DNA of 12,438 nt from Zhenhengia stercoravium (GTDB lineage Bacteria; Bacillota; Clostridia; Lachnospirales; Cellulosilyticaceae). Shown piece by piece: positions 5,718 to 12,438 of this stretch; the first letter of the stretch is position 1, and every line of letters starts with the position of its first letter. The position numbers and the translations under genes were made by a program. A model generated the notes under the pieces. That model saw nothing but the letters and a program-made list of their open reading frames with translations. It was not told the DNA's origin and did not search any database. The stretch is from the NCBI GenBank assembly GCA_018883975.1, contig JAHLFD010000079.1, positions 1 through 12,438 on the forward strand, read 5' to 3'.

Positions 5718-5727
5718 CATGCTCCCC

Positions 5728-7125
5728 CTATCTGATATATAAAGCATTAGACATAACACATCTACGTGCTCTTGTAAAGCTTAATGCATTAGTTAATCCT
5801 TCTCCTGTTTTACTTGCAATTGTAAAGGTTGTAAAGCCTTCACCACCAAATCCTATACCTGCATAAGACGGTGCGTTTTTTACAAAAATAGCTGTATCTA
5901 ATGCCTTGCCATATTTAGTTAAGTTGTTGACATTAGAAGAATGCATATGAGCTGAGTGCCTATTACCGCCTTCAAGTAGGACTGCTGTCTCTATCCCTTC
6001 ATCTACATCTTTTACTCTAACAATTCCTAAGATTGGCATCATCAGTTCTTCTTTAATGAGCAGATTTTCTTTACATCCTTCAAAGATAATACATTTTGTT
6101 TGCTCTGGTGCATCAATTCCAATTGCTTTTAAAATGACTGATGCATCTCTTCCTACGAAGTCACGATTAAGCATATACTTACCATTTTTTTCAATTAGTA
6201 CTGTATTTGCAAGACGATTAATTTCTTCTCCTCTTAACATATAGCAGTCATTTTCAGATAACATATAATAAATGAGTTCATCTGCTACTTCATCTACTAC
6301 AATAACTTCTTTCTCTGCAATACAAGGAAGGTTATTATCAAAACTTGCACCGTTTACAATATCTTCTGCTGCTTTTCTTATATTGGCTGTTTCATCTACA
6401 AGTACGGGTGGGTTGCCTGCGCCTGCTGCCATACCTTTTTTACCACTTTGTAAAATGACTTTAACTATACCAGGACCACCTGTTGCTACAAGTAAATCAA
6501 TATCTGGATGTTTAAACAAAATGTCTCCTGATTCTAAAGTCGGTTTACAAATACTTACTGCAAGATTTTCAAACTCTCCTACTTCTTTTGCAGCCTCATT
6601 AATAAGGCTTACTGCAAAGTTAGCTGTTTTAGTAGCACCTGGATGAGGGTTAAATACTACTGTATTACCTGCTGCAATCATACCTATCCCATTGCAGAAT
6701 ACAGTTTCAGATGGATTTGTAGATGGTGTAATTGCACCAATTACGCCATAGGGTCCTCTTTCTACAAGTGTTAGGCCCTGATCACCACTCCAAGCGTCTA
6801 TTTTGATACATTCTGTTCCTGGTGTCTTCTTAGCTACAAGTTCGTGTTTTAGAATTTTATGTCCTACTTTTCCCATGCCTGTTTCTTCAACAGCCATTCT
6901 AGCAAGTGTTTCTTTATTAGCCATGATTTTCTCACGGATTTTATCAATAATCTGATCGCGTGTTTCTAGCGGCATTTGACGTAACTTCTTTTGTGCTACT
7001 TTTGCCGCTGCAATTGCTTCATTCATATCTTCAAAAATCCCTAAGTGATGGTTAGAACTTTGGGCTGCCCCATTCATTTTCATCACTACATTGGCTACAA
7101 TTTCTTTTAGTTGTGCGTCGTTCAC
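5728..7125 (-). CDS. pduP: PduP CoA-acylating propionaldehyde dehydrogenase
   Basis: PduP oxidises the aldehyde from the diol dehydratase with NAD+ and CoA, giving acyl-CoA inside the compartment. The catalytic cysteine is Cys268 in SFDNNLPCIAEKE, essentially the Salmonella position (269); the fold is marked by TPSTNPSE (133-140), ATGGPGIV and AGAGNPP (234-240), and the C-terminal PSYAGIGFGGEGFTTFTIA. Residues 1-18 (MNDAQLKEIVANVVMKMN) are an amphipathic encapsulation peptide followed by a short linker. The start is GTG at 7125, four bases after the pduO stop and just after AGAGGGTG. This gives 465 residues, against 464 in Salmonella. A longer TTG start at 7167 would overlap pduO and add an acidic stretch not seen in the family. 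It lies directly ahead of the alcohol dehydrogenase, so the two halves of aldehyde dismutation are made together. Confidence 0.97.
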   Translation of the reverse strand: MNDAQLKEIVANVVMKMNGAAQSSNHHLGIFEDMNEAIAAAKVAQKKLRQMPLETRDQIIDKIREKIMANKETLARMAVEETGMGKVGHKILKHELVAKKTPGTECIKIDAWSGDQGLTLVERGPYGVIGAITPSTNPSETVFCNGIGMIAAGNTVVFNPHPGATKTANFAVSLINEAAKEVGEFENLAVSICKPTLESGDILFKHPDIDLLVATGGPGIVKVILQSGKKGMAAGAGNPPVLVDETANIRKAAEDIVNGASFDNNLPCIAEKEVIVVDEVADELIYYMLSENDCYMLRGEEINRLANTVLIEKNGKYMLNRDFVGRDASVILKAIGIDAPEQTKCIIFEGCKENLLIKEELMMPILGIVRVKDVDEGIETAVLLEGGNRHSAHMHSSNVNNLTKYGKALDTAIFVKNAPSYAGIGFGGEGFTTFTIASKTGEGLTNALSFTRARRCVMSNALYIR

Positions 7126-7129
7126 TTCT

Positions 7130-8041
7130 TCACCCTCTTCCAAATAATCCTGCTCCATACTGGGCAAGTTCTATATCTTGACTCGCACTTCCACCACTTA
7201 CACCTATTGCACCTATTACTTTTCCATTGACTTTTATTGGATAGCCACCACCTAATGTAATAATCTTTTCATCTAGCATGCTGACAAGTCCCTCAAAATC
7301 TGCTCCTTGTTTGACAAATTCAGCGATTTCATGAGTTCCCATCTGCAAGGCTACTGCAGAAAACGCCTTTTTAATCGCTAGTTCATAGCTAATAACGAAA
7401 GCCTCATCCATAGCCTGCACACTTATTGGTCTTCCACCTTCTTTAACAAGGGCTACTACTACTTTTATCCCCTTCTCTTTGGCTTTTTGTATGACCATTG
7501 CTATTACCTTATTGGCTACCTCTAAGTTCAATGTTTCTAAATTTAATATTGGATTTTCCTCTATGTATCTTGCTAACATGAAAAGATAATCAGATAATCT
7601 ATTGATATAGCGCTTTACAATGCCTTCAACACCTTTACAAGTAACAAGGAGCCTCTCTGCTCTTCTTGCAACTGTTCTAGCAATATCTATATCTGCTGAA
7701 AGGGTAGTTTTTCCTGGTAATATAAAACCTTGAAATTCATGAGACTTAGATTCATAGTCATCAATACTTCTTTCAATATTTTCTATATCTATCTCTATAC
7801 TTTCCGCTTCAGCTTTATCGTAGCCTGCGACAATCCCCATAACTATAATGAGTCTTTTCTGGATATAATGGAGTTCATCTACAACTTGTTCTTCTTTAAT
7901 CTGACTTTTAATCTTTCCTAGATGACTTGTTAGTTCATCTATTGTTCCCAATGCCTGAATATAAGGGTGATCCTTAGGTACTCTTGTACCGTCTAAAAGA
8001 CTGGTCTCCCCATTATCTCCTGTTTTGGTGTAAACCTTCAT
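7130..8041 (-). CDS. pduO: PduO-type cobalamin adenosyltransferase fused to GlcG/PduO-C domain
   Basis: The N-terminal domain (about 1-165) is an ATP:cob(I)alamin adenosyltransferase that makes adenosylcobalamin for the dehydratase. It carries TKTGDNGETSLLDG (5-18) for ATP binding, ARTVARRAER (121-130), and RYINRLSDYLFMLAR (144-158). The C-terminal domain (about 168-303) belongs to the GlcG/HbpS/PduO-C family, with VALVKEGGRPISVQ, THEIAEF and IGAIGVSGGSASQD; in some PduO proteins this domain binds haem, and its role is unsettled. The two-domain form (303 residues) resembles enteric PduO. The ATG overlaps the pduH stop by four bases (ATGA) and has AGGAG upstream, so translation is probably coupled to the reactivase genes. 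Cob(I)alamin would come from PduS. No N-terminal targeting helix is seen. Confidence 0.95.
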   Translation of the reverse strand: MKVYTKTGDNGETSLLDGTRVPKDHPYIQALGTIDELTSHLGKIKSQIKEEQVVDELHYIQKRLIIVMGIVAGYDKAEAESIEIDIENIERSIDDYESKSHEFQGFILPGKTTLSADIDIARTVARRAERLLVTCKGVEGIVKRYINRLSDYLFMLARYIEENPILNLETLNLEVANKVIAMVIQKAKEKGIKVVVALVKEGGRPISVQAMDEAFVISYELAIKKAFSAVALQMGTHEIAEFVKQGADFEGLVSMLDEKIITLGGGYPIKVNGKVIGAIGVSGGSASQDIELAQYGAGLFGRG

Positions 8042-8373
8042 AGCTCTCCTCCTATCATCTGAGTAAAACTATTTCCCTTTACATACCTAGCAGCATTCTG
8101 TCCTAGTGTTCTATAATCTGTATTTGTATGCAATAAGGCCTTACCTCTTAATTTATGAGTTGTAAGCACTGCCTGACTTTTACAAATTCCTATTCCCACT
8201 TCAAGCTGACTTGCTTCTGCTGCCTCCTGTGCTAATAAATGAGCTGGTTTAAAAGATTTTTCTGTCACTACCTCAGCTAGCACACTCTCTTCTTCTATTC
8301 CGGCTAAAATTTCTATAAGTATTTGATTGTCTAAGTGATTATCTATTTTTATAACAATTGTAGGTTTTATCAT
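8038..8373 (-). CDS. pduH: Diol dehydratase reactivase small subunit PduH
   Basis: This 111-residue protein is the small subunit of the dehydratase-reactivating factor. With PduG it removes damaged cobalamin from inactivated diol dehydratase so a fresh adenosylcobalamin can bind. Its sequence echoes PduD: EILAGIEEES in PduH against EIMAGIEEEG in PduD, and GQNAARYVKG against GKNAAKYAKG. This agrees with the known structural similarity between the reactivase small subunit and the dehydratase medium subunit, which underlies subunit swapping during reactivation. Length is close to Salmonella PduH (116). The ATG overlaps the pduG stop by four bases (ATGA) and the gene likewise overlaps pduO, indicating coupled translation. 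Confidence 0.94.
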   Translation of the reverse strand: MIKPTIVIKIDNHLDNQILIEILAGIEEESVLAEVVTEKSFKPAHLLAQEAAEASQLEVGIGICKSQAVLTTHKLRGKALLHTNTDYRTLGQNAARYVKGNSFTQMIGGEL

Positions 8374-10175
8374 AGGACTTTTACTTTCGAAAGTACCAAA
8401 CCTGTTGCTACAGCATTTCTTGGTCCTTCTACTCCTCTTATTTCACCTTTACCAACTACAATACCATAGGGGGCTAAATACTCTAGAAGCATTTGTGGTA
8501 TTTCAAAATCCATTGCACTTCCTCCTACTAGTACTACGTTTGGAATTTGAGTCAAATCATTACCTTTAGCCACACTTTTTAGTGCTCTTAAAGCATTTTG
8601 TATAAATACTTTTCTTTTGGCTTCTTTCCTAATTGTGACTATTTTTTCTAAGCTATGTTTTGTTTCTATTGGGATAAAGTCTTTTTCTTTACAAATCACA
8701 ACTTTTCCAAATATCTTAGGTGATAGAGGTTGACCAAAAAACTTGACCTCACCTGTTTCAAGGCGTATATGAAAGAGACTTTCTGCCTTAGCAAGGGGAT
8801 ATCTCTTAATATCTTCTGCTACAGATAGATTTTCCAGCCCTAATTCTGTATTGATTAACATTGTAATAAAATTACCTGCTCCACCTAAGTGAGTGACTTT
8901 GACTTCACCTGTTTCTTCTAGAATGGCAGCATCTGTAGAACCTCCCCCTAAGTCAAGTATGACTAACGGAAAGGTAGTTCCCTTCGTAGTAAGAGCTCCT
9001 AAAGAGGCCATAACACCTTCTACTCCTGCAACTTGTGTTTTGACTCCTATATCATCTTCTAAAGTCTTGGCAAGTTCCTGCATAGGAAGCCCTTTAGATT
9101 TAACCATAGCAGCTAGTGCAACGGCTCTTTCCATACTGATTTCTCCAGCTAGCGCACCTTCTACACTCATAGGTACAAGAACATCTACAGCTAAAGCATC
9201 TTGAATATGAACATTTGCACTTTTAGACAACTTCCCTATTTCCTCTTTCATATGTTCAATCATATGGCCGATATTGCTTCCCTTAGTGCCCTCCATATCT
9301 AAGATCTCCTGATCACTATCTATTGCATGCATCATTTCTTCGCTACCTCTATCTACATCCACCATACGTTTACTCCCATCTACAAAGTAGATTGTAAGCG
9401 TTCCAGCCGGTATTTCTTTTTCTTCTACCTGACCTTTTGGACTTCTAATAACGACAGCTGATCTGGTGCCAATAAGACTTTTTGCAATAGGAATGATCCT
9501 TCTTGTTTCCCCAGGTGTAAGATTAAAAAGGTTAGCAATGCCATACGGATTTGAAAGTGTTTGAATTGTACCGCCTTCAGATGCTACTTCTATAACACAG
9601 GTGTTACCTAAAGGAATTTTATGAATAAACTTTACCTCATCTACTATAGGTATAGGATACTTAAGCCTATTATAAATAAGAACCGCTTCATCTTTTTGGA
9701 CAATTGCACCCTTTATAGAGTGTCTCGATGCATTAATTAACTTTGCTGCTTCTTGATAACCTATATGGCTACCTATAATCACAATGTAGTCCTCATCTTC
9801 ATATGTATCTTGAAGTTCTTCAAGCAAAACAGTCTTGCCTTTTCCTACACCCTCTCCACTTGGTGTATTGGGATTATGTCCGATCATAGTGGATTCTGTA
9901 ATGATAGTCTGTGTGATTGTCTCCATTGCCATATCCCCGATAACAGGGGCAGCCTCATTTAAGAGAATCAAATCTACGTCTTTTACATCTTTATTTATTT
10001 TTCTTAAGGCTTCTTGAAGAACTTCCTTAATGCCTCTAATATTTTGCACTGTCCCCTTCATACCTGTAGTAGGTACTAAGGCACTGCTTTCAAATACAAG
10101 TTCTTCCTTTAACCCTAATGTAGCAATACATACTTCCGTTGTAGAATTACCGATATCAACCCCTGCTACTCTCAT
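8370..10175 (-). CDS. pduG: Diol dehydratase reactivase large subunit PduG
   Basis: This 601-residue protein is the ATPase subunit of the reactivase (Salmonella 610). ATP-driven steps release inactive cobalamin from diol dehydratase. It shows the actin/Hsp70-type nucleotide fold: VAGVDIGNSTTEV (3-15) for phosphate 1, ILDLGGGSTDAAI (406-418) for phosphate 2 and VVLVGGSAMDFE (547-558) for adenosine. The family segment IITESTMIGHNPNTPSGEGVGKG spans 91-113. The ATG lies eight bases after the pduE stop with AGGTGA upstream, and its stop overlaps pduH. No signal peptide or encapsulation helix is present; in known systems the reactivase enters the compartment or associates with the dehydratase. Confidence 0.97.
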   Translation of the reverse strand: MRVAGVDIGNSTTEVCIATLGLKEELVFESSALVPTTGMKGTVQNIRGIKEVLQEALRKINKDVKDVDLILLNEAAPVIGDMAMETITQTIITESTMIGHNPNTPSGEGVGKGKTVLLEELQDTYEDEDYIVIIGSHIGYQEAAKLINASRHSIKGAIVQKDEAVLIYNRLKYPIPIVDEVKFIHKIPLGNTCVIEVASEGGTIQTLSNPYGIANLFNLTPGETRRIIPIAKSLIGTRSAVVIRSPKGQVEEKEIPAGTLTIYFVDGSKRMVDVDRGSEEMMHAIDSDQEILDMEGTKGSNIGHMIEHMKEEIGKLSKSANVHIQDALAVDVLVPMSVEGALAGEISMERAVALAAMVKSKGLPMQELAKTLEDDIGVKTQVAGVEGVMASLGALTTKGTTFPLVILDLGGGSTDAAILEETGEVKVTHLGGAGNFITMLINTELGLENLSVAEDIKRYPLAKAESLFHIRLETGEVKFFGQPLSPKIFGKVVICKEKDFIPIETKHSLEKIVTIRKEAKRKVFIQNALRALKSVAKGNDLTQIPNVVLVGGSAMDFEIPQMLLEYLAPYGIVVGKGEIRGVEGPRNAVATGLVLSKVKVL

Positions 10176-10183
10176 AATCTCAC

Positions 10184-10585
10184 CTATTCTTTAGCAAGAA
10201 TGTTTCGTTTTTTATATACCTCTAAAGTCTCTTCTACAAAAGCTGCACATAAAGGTGCATCATACTCTTCTTGAAGCATTTTAATAATAGTTTGAAGCTG
10301 CGCCTCAGTCGATCTATAGGGTCTTAGCATATTATAGATTTCTAGTATTTTTGCATCAGGTACGCCAATAAGTTCAGAAGCTCTTACAAAATTTTCAGCT
10401 TGCTGCACCTTTCCTTCATCTAAAGCTACCTTTGCCTGCAAAATTAATGTATCCTTTGAAATAGAAAGATCTTCAATACCTATATCCCCTTTAATTACTT
10501 GCTCCATTGTAATATCTTCTAATTTTTTACCTGTCTTGGTTTTAATTAATTCAGGTCTTTTTTCTATAAGTGGATATAACTCCAA
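10184..10585 (-). CDS. pduE: Diol dehydratase small subunit PduE, lacking the N-terminal extension
   Basis: This 133-residue protein is the small (gamma) subunit of B12-dependent diol dehydratase. The conserved core is complete: YPLIEKRPELIKTKTGKKL near the start, then ASELIGVPDAKILEIYNMLRPYRST and CAAFVEETLEVYKKR. Salmonella PduE has 173 residues; the missing part is its N-terminal stretch of about 40, a helix plus linker that lowers solubility and may help packaging. Here the core starts at once, as in glycerol dehydratase small subunits. The start is TTG at 10585, seven bases after a perfect AAGGAGG, and no start upstream in frame has comparable support. The gene lies 12 bases after pduD and 8 before pduG. 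Diol and glycerol dehydratase cannot be separated on this subunit alone. Confidence 0.95.
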   Translation of the reverse strand: MELYPLIEKRPELIKTKTGKKLEDITMEQVIKGDIGIEDLSISKDTLILQAKVALDEGKVQQAENFVRASELIGVPDAKILEIYNMLRPYRSTEAQLQTIIKMLQEEYDAPLCAAFVEETLEVYKKRNILAKE

Positions 10586-10597
10586 GTAGATCCCTCC

Positions 10598-11227
10598 TTA
10601 TGATTCCATAACATGCACTTCTATAGGCTCTGCACGATCTATTACTAATTCTGTCTCAACTGTATGCATGAGTGCTGCCTTCACTTGATATTTAGGCCTT
10701 ACCATTGGGTCATTTTGAGTAGCAATAGGTATTACTCTCTCGCCTTTTGCATATTTAGCTGCATTCTTACCAATGATTCTGTACAATTCCAAAGTAAGTA
10801 GCGGTGCTTGTGGAAAAAGTTCCAAATTTGTAAGCGGATAAAGATCCTTTTGATGAATTACAGCTGTTCCCTTTGATTGTAAGCCTATTGCAATTCCTGA
10901 TCCCATAAGCTTAGCTATATCATTCCCCATAAAGCACACATCTGAAGTTCTTAGAACTCTTACAACTCTAGGAATCATACCTTCCTCTTCTATACCCGCC
11001 ATGATTTCTTTTAATACGTCTACTACATTTAAACCGTTTATTGTATGATGAATCTTCTTTCCAAAAGCCGGTCCTATACCAATTCCTACTTCTTTTGGGT
11101 TATGCCCTTTTATGGCCTGACCTCTTTCTTGCAACCACGCACTAGAACTTCTTTCTGGCATTTTTTGATTCATCTCATCCATGACTTTTTTGACCACATT
11201 TTGTATCTGCTGATCTGTAAGTTGCAC
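10598..11227 (-). CDS. pduD: Diol dehydratase medium subunit PduD with encapsulation peptide
   Basis: This 209-residue protein is the medium (beta) subunit of adenosylcobalamin-dependent diol dehydratase, which contributes to cobalamin binding beside PduC. Residues 1-20 (MQLTDQQIQNVVKKVMDEMN) form an amphipathic helix, and 21-43 a linker. The core begins near PKEVGIGIGPAFGKKI (44-59) and continues to NPYPLTNLELFPQ-like and GKNAAKYAKG segments near 150-160. In Salmonella the PduD N-terminus targets the whole dehydratase to the compartment, so this helix probably does the same here, especially as PduE lacks one. The start is GTG, preceded by AGGAGGTG, and lies 11 bases after the pduC stop. Salmonella PduD has 224 residues. 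Confidence 0.95.
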   Translation of the reverse strand: MQLTDQQIQNVVKKVMDEMNQKMPERSSSAWLQERGQAIKGHNPKEVGIGIGPAFGKKIHHTINGLNVVDVLKEIMAGIEEEGMIPRVVRVLRTSDVCFMGNDIAKLMGSGIAIGLQSKGTAVIHQKDLYPLTNLELFPQAPLLTLELYRIIGKNAAKYAKGERVIPIATQNDPMVRPKYQVKAALMHTVETELVIDRAEPIEVHVMES

Positions 11228-11238
11228 GCCTTCACCTC

Positions 11239-12438
11239 CTACAGTGCATCAGGTGAGATGATATGAGGGATATTTTTAATTTCTTCCCATCTTTCTTTAC
11301 TCATCTTATACCCTGTTCCTGGCCCTTTATATTGATTAGGGAAATTCACTGCACTCTGGACTTTAAACTGTTCATCCAAAATAGCTGCAGTATGAAGGTA
11401 ATCTCCTGTAATACGTTGTTTAAACATATTAAGAAGACTTTCTGCTACATCACTAAATCCACCCTTGTGAAGTGCTTTGATAATCTCTACACCTGTTACT
11501 TTCTTTTTCATCATCTCATCAATAGCAGTAAGATCTGCTACTGTATCTCTATCTATAACATCATCACTTGAATGTGCATAAGTAATAGCTTCTACTTCTT
11601 CATCTGTTACTGGTGGAAACCCAAGCTCTTTAAAAATTACCTGCATAGCTTTTGCTGCTTTATTCCTTACCTGTACCACATCTTCTTCTTTGACAGGTCT
11701 AAGGCCGCCATCTACCTTTAGATCACGTTGAAGAACATTATAGTCATCAAAGTCTTCTGCATCAAAGTTAGAACCTGCAAACATATTATCCTTATTAGGA
11801 GTACCACTATACCCTGAGAAGATAAAATCTGTACCTGGTAGCATTTGCATAAGCATCCTTGCAGTTCTTCTAATATCTGAGTGAGAGAAGGTCTGGTCAT
11901 TACTTGAAGCAACTTCTAAGTCCAGGATTGCTGCAATAAGGTTTTCTGCTAAGATTGCTCTTACACCTGACGGAACAGATGAAGTGATACCCACACAACT
12001 TACTGCGCCATTCTGAATGCCTTGTACACCAGCTCCCTTTGTCACCATCAGACATCTTGTTTCTAGATAAAGCATAGATTTCTGTTCTGCATTACCCATA
12101 AGTACTTCTGATCCTGTGCCGGAAGTATACCTCATCTTAAGACCACGTGATGCATAAGCCGATGCTAAAAAAGCTTTTGAAAATGGTGTGTCATCTCCAT
12201 CTATAAACACTTTTTCTGTACCATAAACAGAAATGGTTTCTGCATAAGTGGTTAAACCTCGCATCCCTAATTCTAATTCCACAGCTTCCTCTACTGCACA
12301 TTGTGTGAGTACACCTTTTGCGCCTACTTGTGAGCCTACTAGAAGACCAATAGCTGTAAATGGTGCATACCTTGCAATCCCTACAGTCGTTTCTTCTTCT
12401 CTAAACCCTCTTAAAGCTCCTTCAGCTGCATCTGCAGC
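11239..12438 (-). CDS. pduC: Diol dehydratase large subunit PduC (N-terminus beyond the window)
   Basis: This is the catalytic large (alpha) subunit of adenosylcobalamin-dependent diol dehydratase, which turns 1,2-propanediol into propionaldehyde (or glycerol into 3-hydroxypropionaldehyde). The frame is open to the right edge, giving 399 residues of an expected 553 or so; the first residue seen aligns with about 155 of the Klebsiella enzyme. Counting from there, the known active-site positions are kept: Glu170 and Thr172 (EETTVGIARY), Glu205, Glu221 (TYAETISVYG), Gln296 and Ser301 (IQNGAVSC), Asp335 and Gln336 (SSNDQTF) and Ser362 (FSGYSG). Gln141 and His143 lie outside the window. This is a B12 enzyme, not a glycyl-radical one. 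The substrate cannot be fixed between propanediol and glycerol from these residues. Confidence 0.97.
   Translation of the reverse strand, partial: AADAAEGALRGFREEETTVGIARYAPFTAIGLLVGSQVGAKGVLTQCAVEEAVELELGMRGLTTYAETISVYGTEKVFIDGDDTPFSKAFLASAYASRGLKMRYTSGTGSEVLMGNAEQKSMLYLETRCLMVTKGAGVQGIQNGAVSCVGITSSVPSGVRAILAENLIAAILDLEVASSNDQTFSHSDIRRTARMLMQMLPGTDFIFSGYSGTPNKDNMFAGSNFDAEDFDDYNVLQRDLKVDGGLRPVKEEDVVQVRNKAAKAMQVIFKELGFPPVTDEEVEAITYAHSSDDVIDRDTVADLTAIDEMMKKKVTGVEIIKALHKGGFSDVAESLLNMFKQRITGDYLHTAAILDEQFKVQSAVNFPNQYKGPGTGYKMSKERWEEIKNIPHIISPDAL

Noticed and set aside
5718..5759. Alcohol dehydrogenase starting at ATG 5759
   Set aside because: It would overlap the pduP coding end and lacks a ribosome-binding site. 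The GGGGGAG site fits ATG 5717 and leaves a clean encapsulation-like helix.
6272..6646. Plus-strand open frame within pduP, and similar ones in pduG (8893-9204) and pduC (11263-11571)
   Set aside because: All are antisense to strongly conserved enzymes, have low-complexity products and no start signals.
7126..7167. Longer pduP starting at TTG 7167 (or ATG 7158)
   Set aside because: It overlaps the end of pduO, has no ribosome-binding site, and adds 11-14 acidic residues not seen in PduP. GTG 7125 follows AGAGGGTG and gives the family length.
11239..12438. Glycyl-radical diol dehydratase compartment
   Set aside because: The signature enzyme is the B12-dependent PduCDE with its reactivase and adenosyltransferase; no glycyl radical motif or activating radical-SAM enzyme is present.
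1..12438. CRISPR array, tRNA, rRNA, insertion sequence or cobalamin riboswitch
   Set aside because: No direct repeat series, tRNA or rRNA-like sequence, transposase or B12-box sequence was seen; gaps between genes are too short for most of these.

Overview
The window is part of a single minus-strand operon for a B12-dependent 1,2-diol-degrading bacterial microcompartment (Pdu type). The base composition is low in G+C, nearly every gene has a strong Shine-Dalgarno sequence (AGGAGG-like), and the proteins resemble Pdu proteins but with a non-enteric gene order. This suggests a Clostridia/Lachnospirales-like Firmicute; the species cannot be read from the sequence. No plus-strand gene is convincing.

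In the direction of transcription (right to left) the layout is as follows. (1) The signature enzyme, adenosylcobalamin-dependent diol dehydratase: pduC (large subunit, cut by the right edge, about 154 N-terminal residues missing), pduD and pduE. (2) Cofactor repair and supply: pduG and pduH (dehydratase reactivase) and pduO (cobalamin adenosyltransferase fused to a GlcG/PduO-C domain), joined by 4-base ATGA overlaps. (3) Aldehyde processing: pduP (CoA-acylating aldehyde dehydrogenase), then a zinc-type medium-chain alcohol dehydrogenase that sits where iron-type PduQ might be expected. (4) Four consecutive single-domain BMC shell genes of distinct types. (5) After a 106-base gap holding a terminator-like hairpin: pduL (phosphotransacylase), pduN (EutN/CcmL pentamer), pduS (RnfC-like flavin/Fe-S protein) and pduT (two-domain shell protein with a pore cysteine). 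A perfect 14-bp-stem terminator closes the operon. Left of it lie an extended -10 promoter, a palindrome, and the start of what may be another gene.

The genes form one pathway. The diol is dehydrated to an aldehyde inside the shell. PduP oxidises the aldehyde to acyl-CoA, making NADH, and the alcohol dehydrogenase reduces it, regenerating NAD+. PduL converts acyl-CoA to acyl-phosphate and recycles CoA. PduG, PduH and PduO keep the dehydratase supplied with active cofactor, PduS/PduT probably move electrons to cobalamin or across the shell, and the BMC proteins with PduN build the shell.

The most notable points are: an alcohol dehydrogenase carrying an encapsulation-like N-terminal helix and lacking the structural-zinc cysteines; a PduA-like shell protein with a charged 49-residue N-terminal extension and an internal ribosome-binding site that could yield a second, short form; a hairpin between shell genes and pduL that could set different expression levels; two shell proteins with altered pore loops; and PduE and PduL without the N-terminal extensions of the Salmonella proteins. 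This is a variant of a known system rather than a wholly new one.
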